Shown one piece after another: positions 1 through 7,353 of a stretch of 64,000 bases of DNA (positions are counted from its first letter, which is position 1; each line of letters starts with the position of its first letter). The DNA comes from Haliea sp. (lineage in GTDB: Bacteria > Pseudomonadota > Gammaproteobacteria > Pseudomonadales > Halieaceae): NCBI GenBank assembly GCA_024642265.1, contig JAHEBL010000002.1, forward strand, positions 1,833 through 65,832. The letters are read 5' to 3'. Under the pieces are notes generated by a model. The model was given only the letters and a program-made list of their open reading frames with translations. It was not told the DNA's origin and made no database searches. A program made the translations under genes and the position numbers.

Positions 1-37
1 TGAAGCAGATGTTGTTGACCGATATCCTGGGATGCAT
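1..37 (-). CDS. Partial protein, possible TIM-barrel sugar-phosphate isomerase/epimerase-like (5' end only)
   Basis: An ATG at position 37 on the minus strand opens a frame that runs off the left edge and reads MHPRISVNNICF. An AGGAGG Shine-Dalgarno lies about 12 nt upstream, just after the stop of the sulfotransferase gene, so this looks like the next gene of the same minus-strand operon. The peptide resembles the first beta strand of xylose-isomerase-like TIM-barrel proteins, but twelve residues are too few to assign a family. Only the start site is supported. Confidence 0.45.
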   Translation of the reverse strand, partial: MHPRISVNNICF

Positions 38-69
38 GTCGTGGTTTTCCCTCCTGCCGGCGTTGTTAG

Positions 70-1239
70 CTAGCGCTGCTCGATATCGAGGCCGAAGCGT
101 TCCCGGTAAGGCGCGAATTCCCGGTGCAAAGCCTCGATATCCGCGCCGATCAGATCCGTGGAGTAAGTGAATTTGCCGTGCCGGTTCCCCGGATTGTCCT
201 GCAGGTAGCCGAGCATGGCCTGCCGCGCCTGCGCTGTCATGGTGAGGCCGGAAAATTCGTAGAATCTTGCGATGGTGCCGACCGGGTCGGCGACGAAATC
301 CGGGTAGCGCACGTGCAGGATGCGCGGGTCGTCCAGCAGCGGATTGGCCAGGGTGTCCCGGATGCCGGCGCGGGTTGCCGCCAGGTGCATGGCGGCCTGC
401 TCCTGCGGGTCGACGCGGCCGGAAAACGCCCGGGTCAGCGCGATCGCCATGGCAATGCGCGAGGCCGTCACCTGGACCGGGTCGCGGTGCGTCCAGACCA
501 ACCGCGCATCGGGATAGGCGTCAAAAAAAGCGCGCAGGCGCGGACCGTGAAAGCCCTTCAGCGCCCAGCGTTTGCCCGGGCGGCCATGCTGGCAGTGCTG
601 TAGCATCATCTTGTGGATACGGTACTGGGCCGGCGGGTCGGTTGGCAGGCCCCCGACAAACATGCCAATCGGCGCCCGCCACCAGGCGGTCGGCGTCATC
701 ACCCGGAAGTCGAAGGCCCAGCTGCGCTCACACTCCGGCAGGCCGTCGCCGAGCATGTCGTTGTAGGGATGAATCCGCAGCCAGTCCGGCGCCATGGCGT
801 TTATTTCACGCCAGTCGGCATCGGCCTGCGCCCGCCGCGGATCGTCTGCACCGGCCAGCCCGGGCGGTGGCGACGGGTACATCACTTCCCAGAAACGCAG
901 CGACCGGTTGGCGGGATCCGCCGCCAGCAGCGCGTGCAGCAAGGTGGTGCCGGAACGGGGCTCGCCGGTGGCGAACAGGGGCGTCTCGATGACTTCATCG
1001 GCGATACCGGGATAGCGCTGGTGGTCGTCAAAAAAATGCAGACGCGAGCTCAGCAGCCAATGGCAGACCCCGGCGGCCGCCCGCTGGCCCGCCTCGTCCA
1101 GCTTGAGTTTGCGCAGCTGCTCGACGGCCAGGGCGAAGCGGTCCCTGAAGGTGTCGTCACCGTAATCCGCCAGGCCGGTTTCGGCCTCTGCCTCGCGGAG
1201 CAGCGCGTCGGCGTCCAGGCTGTGATTTGCGCTCGTCAC
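70..1239 (-). CDS. Sulfotransferase family protein (PAPS-dependent)
   Basis: This 389-aa cytosolic protein should transfer the sulfuryl group of 3'-phosphoadenosine-5'-phosphosulfate to a small acceptor alcohol. The 5'-phosphosulfate-binding loop GEPRSGTTLLHALL is at residues 92-105, and a typical 3'-phosphate region (RLVWTHRDPVQVTAS) follows in the middle of the protein. Translation begins at a GTG directly after the TAA of the LLM oxidoreductase gene, with no spacer, so the two are probably translationally coupled. It is one of three distantly similar sulfotransferases here (also 20884-22035 and 34781-35911), all of the same bacterial type with an N-terminal helical segment before the PAPS loop. 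The acceptor is unknown. Sterol, terpenoid or lipid hydroxyls are plausible from the neighbours, which is inference. Confidence 0.88.
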   Translation of the reverse strand: MTSANHSLDADALLREAEAETGLADYGDDTFRDRFALAVEQLRKLKLDEAGQRAAAGVCHWLLSSRLHFFDDHQRYPGIADEVIETPLFATGEPRSGTTLLHALLAADPANRSLRFWEVMYPSPPPGLAGADDPRRAQADADWREINAMAPDWLRIHPYNDMLGDGLPECERSWAFDFRVMTPTAWWRAPIGMFVGGLPTDPPAQYRIHKMMLQHCQHGRPGKRWALKGFHGPRLRAFFDAYPDARLVWTHRDPVQVTASRIAMAIALTRAFSGRVDPQEQAAMHLAATRAGIRDTLANPLLDDPRILHVRYPDFVADPVGTIARFYEFSGLTMTAQARQAMLGYLQDNPGNRHGKFTYSTDLIGADIEALHREFAPYRERFGLDIEQR

Positions 1240-2361
1240 TTATGCCTGCCCGCACAGCCTGAGTAATTCATCCTCGGCCTCACGCACTTTGGCGGCGGAC
1301 CTCGCACCGAATTTCAGTCCCGCCATGCCGCCGTAGTCGAGGATTTTCGGTACACGCAGGCCGGCGTCAACATAGCCCTTGATCTGGCCGGCGACCTGTT
1401 TCGGGGAACCGTGTGGGATCACTGCAAGAATCGCCTCGGGCTCCACTTTTGCCAGCATTGCGAGAATCCGTTCCCGGGTGAGTACGCCCGGGTCAATGTC
1501 CTGGAAGCCGCCCCAGTCTTCTCCCATGGGGTGATCAAAGCCAAACGCCTTCAGCGCGGGCGCGGATATCTGCAACACCCAGGATTTGACCAGCGGCGCT
1601 TCCAGTATCTCCGCCAGCTCGTCGTCGTCGCCGATCAGGCAGGTCATGATGAAAGCCGGCACGATCGCCGACGGGTCGCGCCCGGCCTGTTCCGCCGCCT
1701 CGTGGATGACGGCGAGTTTCTGCGCATACTCTTCCGGCGACCAGGCGCCGGCGGGCCACCAGCCATCGGCGTACTGCCCGGTGAGCCGGAGCATCCGCGG
1801 GCCGCTGGCACCGATCCAGATCGGCGGAAACCGGCCCTGGTAAGGTTCGGTATCCAGCCGGGCATGCTGCAGGCGGTAGAACTCGCCCTCGAAATCGACC
1901 GGACCCTCGCTGTCCCACAACAGCCGGATCACTTTCAGTGATTCTTCGAAGCGGCTGACCGGCCGGGAAAAATCGAAGCCGTAAGGCACGGTATTTTCCG
2001 CCTCGCCGCTGCCCAGCCCGAGAATGAAACGCCCCCCGGAGAGGTGGTCGATGGTCAGCGCGGTCTGCGCCAACTGCGATGGATGCCGGCGCACCGTATC
2101 GACCACGCTGGTGGCGATGGGCACGCTACGGGTGAGCGCGGCGGCGGCAGCCGCCACCGCCATGCCATCGAGGTGCCGGTGCGGTGAGGGGGACACCGTC
2201 GCCAGGTCGGTGAACTCCGGCGTCCAGATCGAATCGGGCCAGAAACTGACCATGTGATCCGGCAGCCATACCGAGTGGTAGCGACCGCTGTCGAGCAGCT
2301 CCAGTTGGCTGAAGTCCAGCGGCAGTGTGGTGCGCAAAAATGCGGCGGGATGAACTTTCAT
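1240..2361 (-). CDS. LLM class (luciferase-like) flavin-dependent oxidoreductase
   Basis: This 373-aa protein has the luciferase-like monooxygenase / F420-dependent reductase TIM-barrel pattern. The segment LSGGRFILGLGSGEAEN is the usual LLM signature and PIWIGASGPRMLRLTG is the later conserved strand. Such enzymes use FMN or F420 with a reduced nicotinamide partner to oxidise or reduce a ketone, aldehyde or related substrate. The ATG at 2361 is preferred because GAGAGG lies 6-7 nt before it; a GTG at 2388 would add nine residues. It sits between a SnoaL-like gene and a sulfotransferase in a minus-strand run. A second LLM gene (32808-33725) also neighbours a sulfotransferase. Cofactor and substrate cannot be read from the sequence. 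Confidence 0.88.
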   Translation of the reverse strand: MKVHPAAFLRTTLPLDFSQLELLDSGRYHSVWLPDHMVSFWPDSIWTPEFTDLATVSPSPHRHLDGMAVAAAAAALTRSVPIATSVVDTVRRHPSQLAQTALTIDHLSGGRFILGLGSGEAENTVPYGFDFSRPVSRFEESLKVIRLLWDSEGPVDFEGEFYRLQHARLDTEPYQGRFPPIWIGASGPRMLRLTGQYADGWWPAGAWSPEEYAQKLAVIHEAAEQAGRDPSAIVPAFIMTCLIGDDDELAEILEAPLVKSWVLQISAPALKAFGFDHPMGEDWGGFQDIDPGVLTRERILAMLAKVEPEAILAVIPHGSPKQVAGQIKGYVDAGLRVPKILDYGGMAGLKFGARSAAKVREAEDELLRLCGQA

Positions 2362-2408
2362 CGTGACCCTCTCACTGTGGTGACTCACACCGTAATGGCA
2401 CGGCCGTT

Positions 2409-2819
2409 TCAGCCTCGTGGTTCAGTCATATCGATGCGCAGGCGCGTCAGTTTCAGCGTCTTGATTCGCCAGCATGCATCGCTCTTGTCATAGGTCTCGA
2501 TATAGTGACCATAACCATGCAACTCGCGGCCGTCGGGCCAGCGCAGCATGTCCTCCATCGCCCAGATGCCATTGGCCGTAGTCGCGGAGGTCAGTTCGAT
2601 CTCAGGCATATGGCCGTGGTGGACGGTCACTACCTCGCCGATGGCCTGCTGCAAAAAGCGTATGCAGTCGTCACCGCCGGCGATGACGCTGCCACCGGAG
2701 TCGGTCGAATCCATCACCACGTCATCGCACAACACCTGCCGCATGGCCGCCCAGTCCTTGCTGTCCATGGTGCGGAAATAGCGCGCCTTGAGTTGCTTTA
2801 TGGCTTCGATGTCATCCAC
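2409..2819 (-). CDS. Nuclear transport factor 2 / SnoaL-like family protein
   Basis: About 136 aa if translation starts at the GTG at 2819, 4 nt beyond the stop of the DapB-like gene. The residues that follow (DDIEAIKQLKARYFRTMDSK) are the standard first helix of SnoaL-like alpha+beta cone proteins, and the length matches the family. A longer in-frame extension to 2987 overlaps the upstream gene and looks like noise. Relatives act as small isomerases, dehydratases, or small subunits of ring-hydroxylating dioxygenases. The spacing implies co-transcription with the dehydrogenase upstream and the LLM oxidoreductase downstream. The substrate is unknown. Confidence 0.8.
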   Translation of the reverse strand: MDDIEAIKQLKARYFRTMDSKDWAAMRQVLCDDVVMDSTDSGGSVIAGGDDCIRFLQQAIGEVVTVHHGHMPEIELTSATTANGIWAMEDMLRWPDGRELHGYGHYIETYDKSDACWRIKTLKLTRLRIDMTEPRG

Positions 2820-2823
2820 GGAA

Positions 2824-3900
2824 TCAGGCCAGCCTGGCAATGACTTGCGGCAACTCCGCGGTGGTGACAATGCCCGGCGGCGCGGCGCAGACGTAGGGCA
2901 CGGCGTTGACGGCCCGATGGGCCGTGTACCCGCCCATCTGCTCGGCGACATTGCCCCCGAGCCTGGGCATTTCAATACGGATATCAAAGGGCGTATCGCC
3001 CTCCACGGTCACGTGCCAGCCGGTCTCACCGAGTTTCCAGCCGGGTTCTATCTCGGTGGCACAAAACCAGTTGGCGCGAAATCGCAGCAGGGGCTTGCCG
3101 TTGCGCATCCCCGCCACGGTGATCCGTTGGGCTGCTACCGTCCCCTTTTCCAGGAAGGCACCGGCGGCGATCTCGATGCGGCGTGCAGCCACCGCTGTTT
3201 CGCCACTGGCCTCCACGCTGTCCAGTTCCAGCGACAGGCTGTCGGCCAGCATCGACAGCGACTGCTCAAAGCACTGGGCCATGTGCGCCAGCAGGTTGGG
3301 GTCGAACTCGCCCCCGGCGGGCCTGCCGTAGCCCATGACATCGAAGATCATCTCGGTAGAACAGGATTCGGGGATATAGGCGAACTCGTCGATGGTGAGA
3401 CAGTCCAGGCGGCGAGCCACCGAGGTCAGCACCAGCGGCAGGGCTTCTGTGATGAAACCCGGGCTGCTGCCGGTAGCGTGCAGGGTCGACCGGCCCTTGC
3501 GGCAGGCAGACTCCGTGCGCTCGCGCAGTTGCGGGTCCATCTTTTTCGGGTAGAAGAACTCGCCGCGGGTGGTAACGATATTGATCCCGGCTTCGAGCAG
3601 GCGACAGATATCGTCGATGTTGTACCCCTCCTGCATGTACATCACGCAGTCGGGTTGCAGCGAAACAATGTCATCGATATTGCGTGTTGCAGTCACACCC
3701 ACTGGTTGCATGCCGCACAGCTCGCCCGCATCCCTGCCCGCCTTTGCTTCGGAATGCACGTGCAGACCCACCAGTTGCAGGGTGGGATGATCGATAAGCG
3801 CCCGCAGGCTCTTGCTGCCAACCTTGCCGGTCGCCCATTGGACCACCCGGTAGCGCTGGTCCAGGACGGGTTGGTCGGCTTCACCTGTTTGAGTATTCAT
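2824..3900 (-). CDS. DapB-like NAD(P)H-dependent amino/keto-acid dehydrogenase family protein
   Basis: This 358-aa protein begins with a Rossmann dinucleotide-binding segment (VVQWATGKVGSKSLRAL, residues about 19-35), as in the dihydrodipicolinate reductase N-terminal family and 2,4-diaminopentanoate dehydrogenase. The conserved ATGSSPGFITEALPL follows around residue 142. These proteins are common in catabolic clusters of mycobacteria and marine gammaproteobacteria and usually lack a defined substrate. AGGAG lies 5 nt before the ATG. The gene heads the minus-strand run that continues through the SnoaL-like, LLM and sulfotransferase genes, and is divergent from the SDR at 4001. Confidence 0.8.
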   Translation of the reverse strand: MNTQTGEADQPVLDQRYRVVQWATGKVGSKSLRALIDHPTLQLVGLHVHSEAKAGRDAGELCGMQPVGVTATRNIDDIVSLQPDCVMYMQEGYNIDDICRLLEAGINIVTTRGEFFYPKKMDPQLRERTESACRKGRSTLHATGSSPGFITEALPLVLTSVARRLDCLTIDEFAYIPESCSTEMIFDVMGYGRPAGGEFDPNLLAHMAQCFEQSLSMLADSLSLELDSVEASGETAVAARRIEIAAGAFLEKGTVAAQRITVAGMRNGKPLLRFRANWFCATEIEPGWKLGETGWHVTVEGDTPFDIRIEMPRLGGNVAEQMGGYTAHRAVNAVPYVCAAPPGIVTTAELPQVIARLA

Positions 3901-4000
3901 CGCGGCTCCTGGTTGATGTGCGCCGGAAAATCCTAGACGATGGCGCCGGACAATGAAACCTCACGGCCAATAATATTTCCCGAACACGGAGTAAACGAGG

Positions 4001-4771
4001 ATGCAGCAGGACAGCCCGGGATTTTCCCTGAGCGGCAGGCTCGCGCTGGTCACCGGCGGCGCCAGCGGCATCGGCGCTGGCATTGCCGCGAGCTTCGCCC
4101 GGTCGGGGGCTACCGTGGTGATCGCCGATATCGACCTGGACGGTGCTGCGCGCGTGGCGCAGGAACTGGTCGCTGCGGGATGCAGCGCATCGGCCCGACG
4201 GCTTGACCTCGGGGACGAAAAATCGATCGTCGATGCCTGTGCAGACGTCGTCGACCGGTACGGCGCACCCTGGGTACTGGTTAACAATGCCGGCCTGCAG
4301 GATCGCGAGTCCTTTCTCGAGGGCACGGCCGGGGAGTGGGACCGGATGAACCGGGTCAACGCCCGGGGTCCTTTCCTGATGACCCGTGAGATCGGCCGCG
4401 CGATGGTGGCAGCCGGCGGCGGTGGCCGCATCGTCAACATCGGCTCGGCGGTCCTGCGCGGGAGCATCGTCCACGGCCTGGCGGCCTACGCCGGATCCAA
4501 GGGCGCCCTGCTGGGGCTCAGCGGCGCGCTCGCCTTCGAACTGGCCGAACACGGCATCACCGTCAACACCGTATTGCCGGGCGGGGTCGCCACCCCGGGA
4601 GCGATCGCCGCCAAGGGACCGCCGGCCGCCGGACCGGGCCGCCGGCCACCGCCACTGGGCGTGTGCGAACCGGCAGATATTGCCGCCGCGGCACTGTTCT
4701 TCGCCTCCCCCGCCGCCGGCAGGATCACCAACCAGGTGCTGGCGGTCGATGCCGGCTTCTCCGTGACCTGA
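4001..4771 (+). CDS. SDR family oxidoreductase
   Basis: A 256-aa classical short-chain dehydrogenase. The cofactor motif TGGASGIG is at residues 18-25, NNAG at 95-98, and the catalytic Ser149 with Tyr163-x3-Lys167 lies in YAGSKG. It should interconvert an alcohol and a ketone with NAD(P)H. GGAG lies 9 nt before the ATG. It precedes the P450 gene by about 110 nt on the same strand, but a separate palindromic promoter region lies between them, so it may not be co-transcribed. The likely role is oxidation of a hydroxyl produced by one of the nearby oxygenases, which is inference. Confidence 0.92.
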   Translation: MQQDSPGFSLSGRLALVTGGASGIGAGIAASFARSGATVVIADIDLDGAARVAQELVAAGCSASARRLDLGDEKSIVDACADVVDRYGAPWVLVNNAGLQDRESFLEGTAGEWDRMNRVNARGPFLMTREIGRAMVAAGGGGRIVNIGSAVLRGSIVHGLAAYAGSKGALLGLSGALAFELAEHGITVNTVLPGGVATPGAIAAKGPPAAGPGRRPPPLGVCEPADIAAAALFFASPAAGRITNQVLAVDAGFSVT

Positions 4772-4830
4772 CAGGTCTGCTCAGTCGCCGGTGCCAGTAA
4801 TCGCCAAATACCCCTTGACGCTCATTCTAT

Positions 4831-4854
4831 TTGATGTCAACTTAATGACACCAA
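4831..4854 (+). promoter_or_regulatory. 24-bp palindromic operator upstream of the P450
   Basis: TTGATGTCA-N6-TGACACCAA is an inverted repeat with 8 of 9 matching positions per arm and spacer ACTTAA. It ends 30 nt before the ATG at 4884. A nearly identical palindrome lies at 54689-54712, also ending 30 nt before a start codon, and both continue with TTTA. The TetR gene at 6453-7079 is one candidate regulator; no binding data are available. Confidence 0.7.
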
Positions 4855-4883
4855 TTTAAAAGACCGAGTGGTGTGGTGTGGCA

Positions 4884-6443
4884 ATGACCTCAAGTACAGC
4901 TGTCGATCCCGTTTATTTCGACCCCTACCAGGTCGATATCACCCGAAATCCCTACCCCGTGTACCAGCGGATGCGCGACGAGGCGCCGCTGTACTACAAC
5001 GCGGAGCATGACTTTTACGCCCTGAGCCGGTACGACGATGTCCGCCCCGGCCACGCGGACCATGCGACCTTCAGCTCGGCACGCGGCGGCATCCTCGAGA
5101 TCATCAAGCAGAACCCGCAGTTGCCACCGGGCATGTTCATTTTCGAAGACCCGCCCCTGCACACAGCCCATCGCAGTATCATTGCGCGCCTGTTTTCACC
5201 TCGCAGAATGCGCGATCTCGAACCCATGGTGCGCGGTTTCACGGTGAGCACACTGGACAAACTCGTCGGCCGCAGGGAATTCGATATCATCGCCGACATC
5301 GGCGCGGAAATTCCGATGCGCGTCATCGGTGCGCTGCTGGGCATCCCCGAGGAAGACCAGCAGACCGTGCGCCAGAATGCGGACGACCGGCTCAGGACCG
5401 AGGCCGGCAAGCCGATCGACTACTCCGTAACGTCCATCGGTGAAATGGGGGGCTTCGAGGAGTACATCGACTGGCGGGAGAAAAACCCGTCCGATGATGT
5501 GATGACCGAGTTTCTGAACGTTGAATTCGTGGATGAAACAGGGGCCAAGCGCAAGCTTACAAGAGAAGAAATCCTGACCTTCTGCAACGTCCTGGCCGGC
5601 GCCGGCAACGAGACCACCAATCGCCTGATCGGCTGGAGTTCCAAGGTGCTCGCCGAAAACCCCGACCAGCGCCGCCTGCTCATCGAGGATCCGTCGCTCA
5701 TTCCCGATGCCGTCGAGGAAATACTGCGCTACGAACCACCCGGGCCCTTCACCGCGCGCTACGTCACCAGTGACGTCGAGTACTACGGGCAGAAAGTCCC
5801 CGCCGGCAGCACGATGATGTTCATGCTGGCCGCCGCCAATCGCGACGAGCGCCGCTTTCCCGATCCCGACCGCTTCGAAATTCGCCGCGACAGGGCGCCG
5901 CACATGACCTTCGGTTACGGTATCCACACCTGCCCTGGCAATGTGCTGGCCAGGCTGGAGGGCCGGATTTTCCTGGAGGAGATGCTCAAGCGCTTCCCCG
6001 AGTGGAATATCGACATGGATCGCGCCGAACTGTCCTGCACCTCCACCGTGCGCGGCTGGGAGACGCTGCCGGCCTATATCGGCGCCAAGCCCCAGCCCCG
6101 TGCCGCCGCACCCGCCCGCACCCCGGTATCGCCCGTGACTGACCCGGCCTCGCTCGCGGGCAGCTGGACCGTCACCGTCGAGGGCCCTACCGGTGCCATG
6201 CCCAGCACCCTGGAAATCACGCACGAGAACGGCCACCTGAGCGGTGTCCAGACCGGCGACGGCGTCGCCACCCCGGTTGAGGAAATTCAGTTCGCCAACG
6301 GTGAGATCGTCTGGACCAACAAGATAGCCAAGCCCCTGAAAATGAACCTGACCTTCACCGGCACGGTGGACGGAGACACCATGGCGGGAAAAGTGAAGGC
6401 CGGATTTATGGGTAAATTCCCCTTCAGCGGGAAGCGGAACTAG
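4884..6443 (+). CDS. Cytochrome P450 with an extra C-terminal beta-rich domain
   Basis: A 519-aa soluble bacterial P450. Residues 1-400 carry the I-helix oxygen-activation segment LAGAGNETTN, the K-helix EEILR and the heme loop FGYGIHTCPG with Cys350 as axial ligand. After an Ala/Pro-rich linker (about 404-420) comes a domain of roughly 95 residues (GSWTVTVEGPTG ... KPLKMNLTFTGTVDGD ... GKFPFSGKR) that normal CYPs lack. A homologous domain ends the Mo hydroxylase at 49665-52445. The ATG at 4884 is chosen over the GTG at 4878 because the operator-to-ATG distance then equals that at the PQQ gene. It needs a ferredoxin and reductase; candidates are at 56817-58392. It is convergent with the TetR gene. 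Substrate unknown. Confidence 0.93.
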   Translation: MTSSTAVDPVYFDPYQVDITRNPYPVYQRMRDEAPLYYNAEHDFYALSRYDDVRPGHADHATFSSARGGILEIIKQNPQLPPGMFIFEDPPLHTAHRSIIARLFSPRRMRDLEPMVRGFTVSTLDKLVGRREFDIIADIGAEIPMRVIGALLGIPEEDQQTVRQNADDRLRTEAGKPIDYSVTSIGEMGGFEEYIDWREKNPSDDVMTEFLNVEFVDETGAKRKLTREEILTFCNVLAGAGNETTNRLIGWSSKVLAENPDQRRLLIEDPSLIPDAVEEILRYEPPGPFTARYVTSDVEYYGQKVPAGSTMMFMLAAANRDERRFPDPDRFEIRRDRAPHMTFGYGIHTCPGNVLARLEGRIFLEEMLKRFPEWNIDMDRAELSCTSTVRGWETLPAYIGAKPQPRAAAPARTPVSPVTDPASLAGSWTVTVEGPTGAMPSTLEITHENGHLSGVQTGDGVATPVEEIQFANGEIVWTNKIAKPLKMNLTFTGTVDGDTMAGKVKAGFMGKFPFSGKRN

Positions 6444-6452
6444 TCAACAGCC

Positions 6453-7079
6453 CTACGGTTTATTGTCGCTGGCCACAGCGTCCTGGATCAGGGATGTAAA
6501 CCAGCTTATCACGCGGGAGAACTGGTCAGTATCGAGGCCCCAGGCAAGCTTCAGGCGATCCTGGGTAGCCGGTTGCCACAGCATATCGAGTATTCCCGCC
6601 AACATCGCCTGCTCCCGTTGTGACCAGGCGGGCGTCGCCTCCGCCACCGCGTCTACCAGCGCCTGTTTGCGCAATTCATCCATCCGGCTCTGGGACGGAT
6701 CGACGGTGATGTCGGGCGCGACCGCAAACGAAGACATGTACCGGAACATATTGATCACGACGTCATCGAAATCCGCCAGACTCAACTTGCCCAGGTCGAC
6801 ACCGGACTGCGCAACCAGCTCCTGCAGCACGGCATCGCGCAGGGCACGCTCCGAGGCAAAATGCCGGTGCACGGTGCGCTCGCTGACCCCGGCTCGTTCG
6901 CCCACGGCTTTTGCAGTCAGGTTTTTCCAGTCCCAGGACGGAAAGCTGTGGACCAGTTCGGTACCCGCGGCGATGATACGCTCCCGGGTTTCGGCAGCCT
7001 GTCGCTTTCGCAATGGGCTGTGGTAGCGGCGTTTTTCGCCGGTCACCTCACCCGAGGTTCTGTCAGTCTGCGATGTCAT
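6453..7079 (-). CDS. TetR/AcrR family transcriptional regulator
   Basis: A 208-aa protein with an N-terminal TetR helix-turn-helix: RERIIAAGTELV starts helix 1 near residue 33 and ERAGVSERTVHRHFASERAL is the recognition region near residues 60-80. The C-terminal half is the divergent ligand-binding domain. TetR proteins of this type repress neighbouring catabolic genes until an effector binds. It lies tail-to-tail with the P450 gene (10-nt gap) and head-to-head with the wax-ester synthase. Its target could be the palindrome at 4831-4854, its own promoter, or the 7080-7350 region. None of these contains an obvious second copy of the 4831 palindrome. Confidence 0.9.
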   Translation of the reverse strand: MTSQTDRTSGEVTGEKRRYHSPLRKRQAAETRERIIAAGTELVHSFPSWDWKNLTAKAVGERAGVSERTVHRHFASERALRDAVLQELVAQSGVDLGKLSLADFDDVVINMFRYMSSFAVAPDITVDPSQSRMDELRKQALVDAVAEATPAWSQREQAMLAGILDMLWQPATQDRLKLAWGLDTDQFSRVISWFTSLIQDAVASDNKP

Positions 7080-7227
7080 TGTTGTTTACTGGCCCGCCTG
7101 TCCCGGTTACCCATACTACCAGAGCCCAACTGCATCGGTCACAACTCATCGCAATAAGTCTGCGTGAAGCCGCCTGTTTCAAACCCTTGAGCCAGTCAGG
7201 AAATGCCGGATCCGGTCAGCGGTTTGC

Positions 7228-7268
7228 TTGATTCACATCAAGTCGGTTCAGCCATGCCGGGCTATTTT
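7228..7268 (+). promoter_or_regulatory. FNR/Anr-type box with class II promoter layout
   Basis: TTGATTCACATCAA at 7228-7241 matches the FNR/Anr consensus TTGAT-N4-ATCAA exactly, and the flanking C/G extends the palindrome to 16 bp. A -10-like TATTTT lies at 7263-7268, predicting a start near 7275, so the box centre falls at about -41, the class II FNR activator position. The promoter would drive the wax-ester synthase at 7354. The rest of 7080-7350 shows no coding signal. Confidence 0.72.
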
Positions 7269-7353
7269 AGTAAGGGACCGGGCAGTTACACTGGCAGCTG
7301 ATAATAACCGGCAAGACGAGATTCGGGGCCACAGTCTCCAGCGGAGCATCGGC

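Noticed and set aside
4815-4846. TTGACG at 4815 as the -35 of the P450 promoter
   Set aside because: A 17-nt spacer gives no acceptable -10, while the conserved element shared with the PQQ gene lies further downstream.
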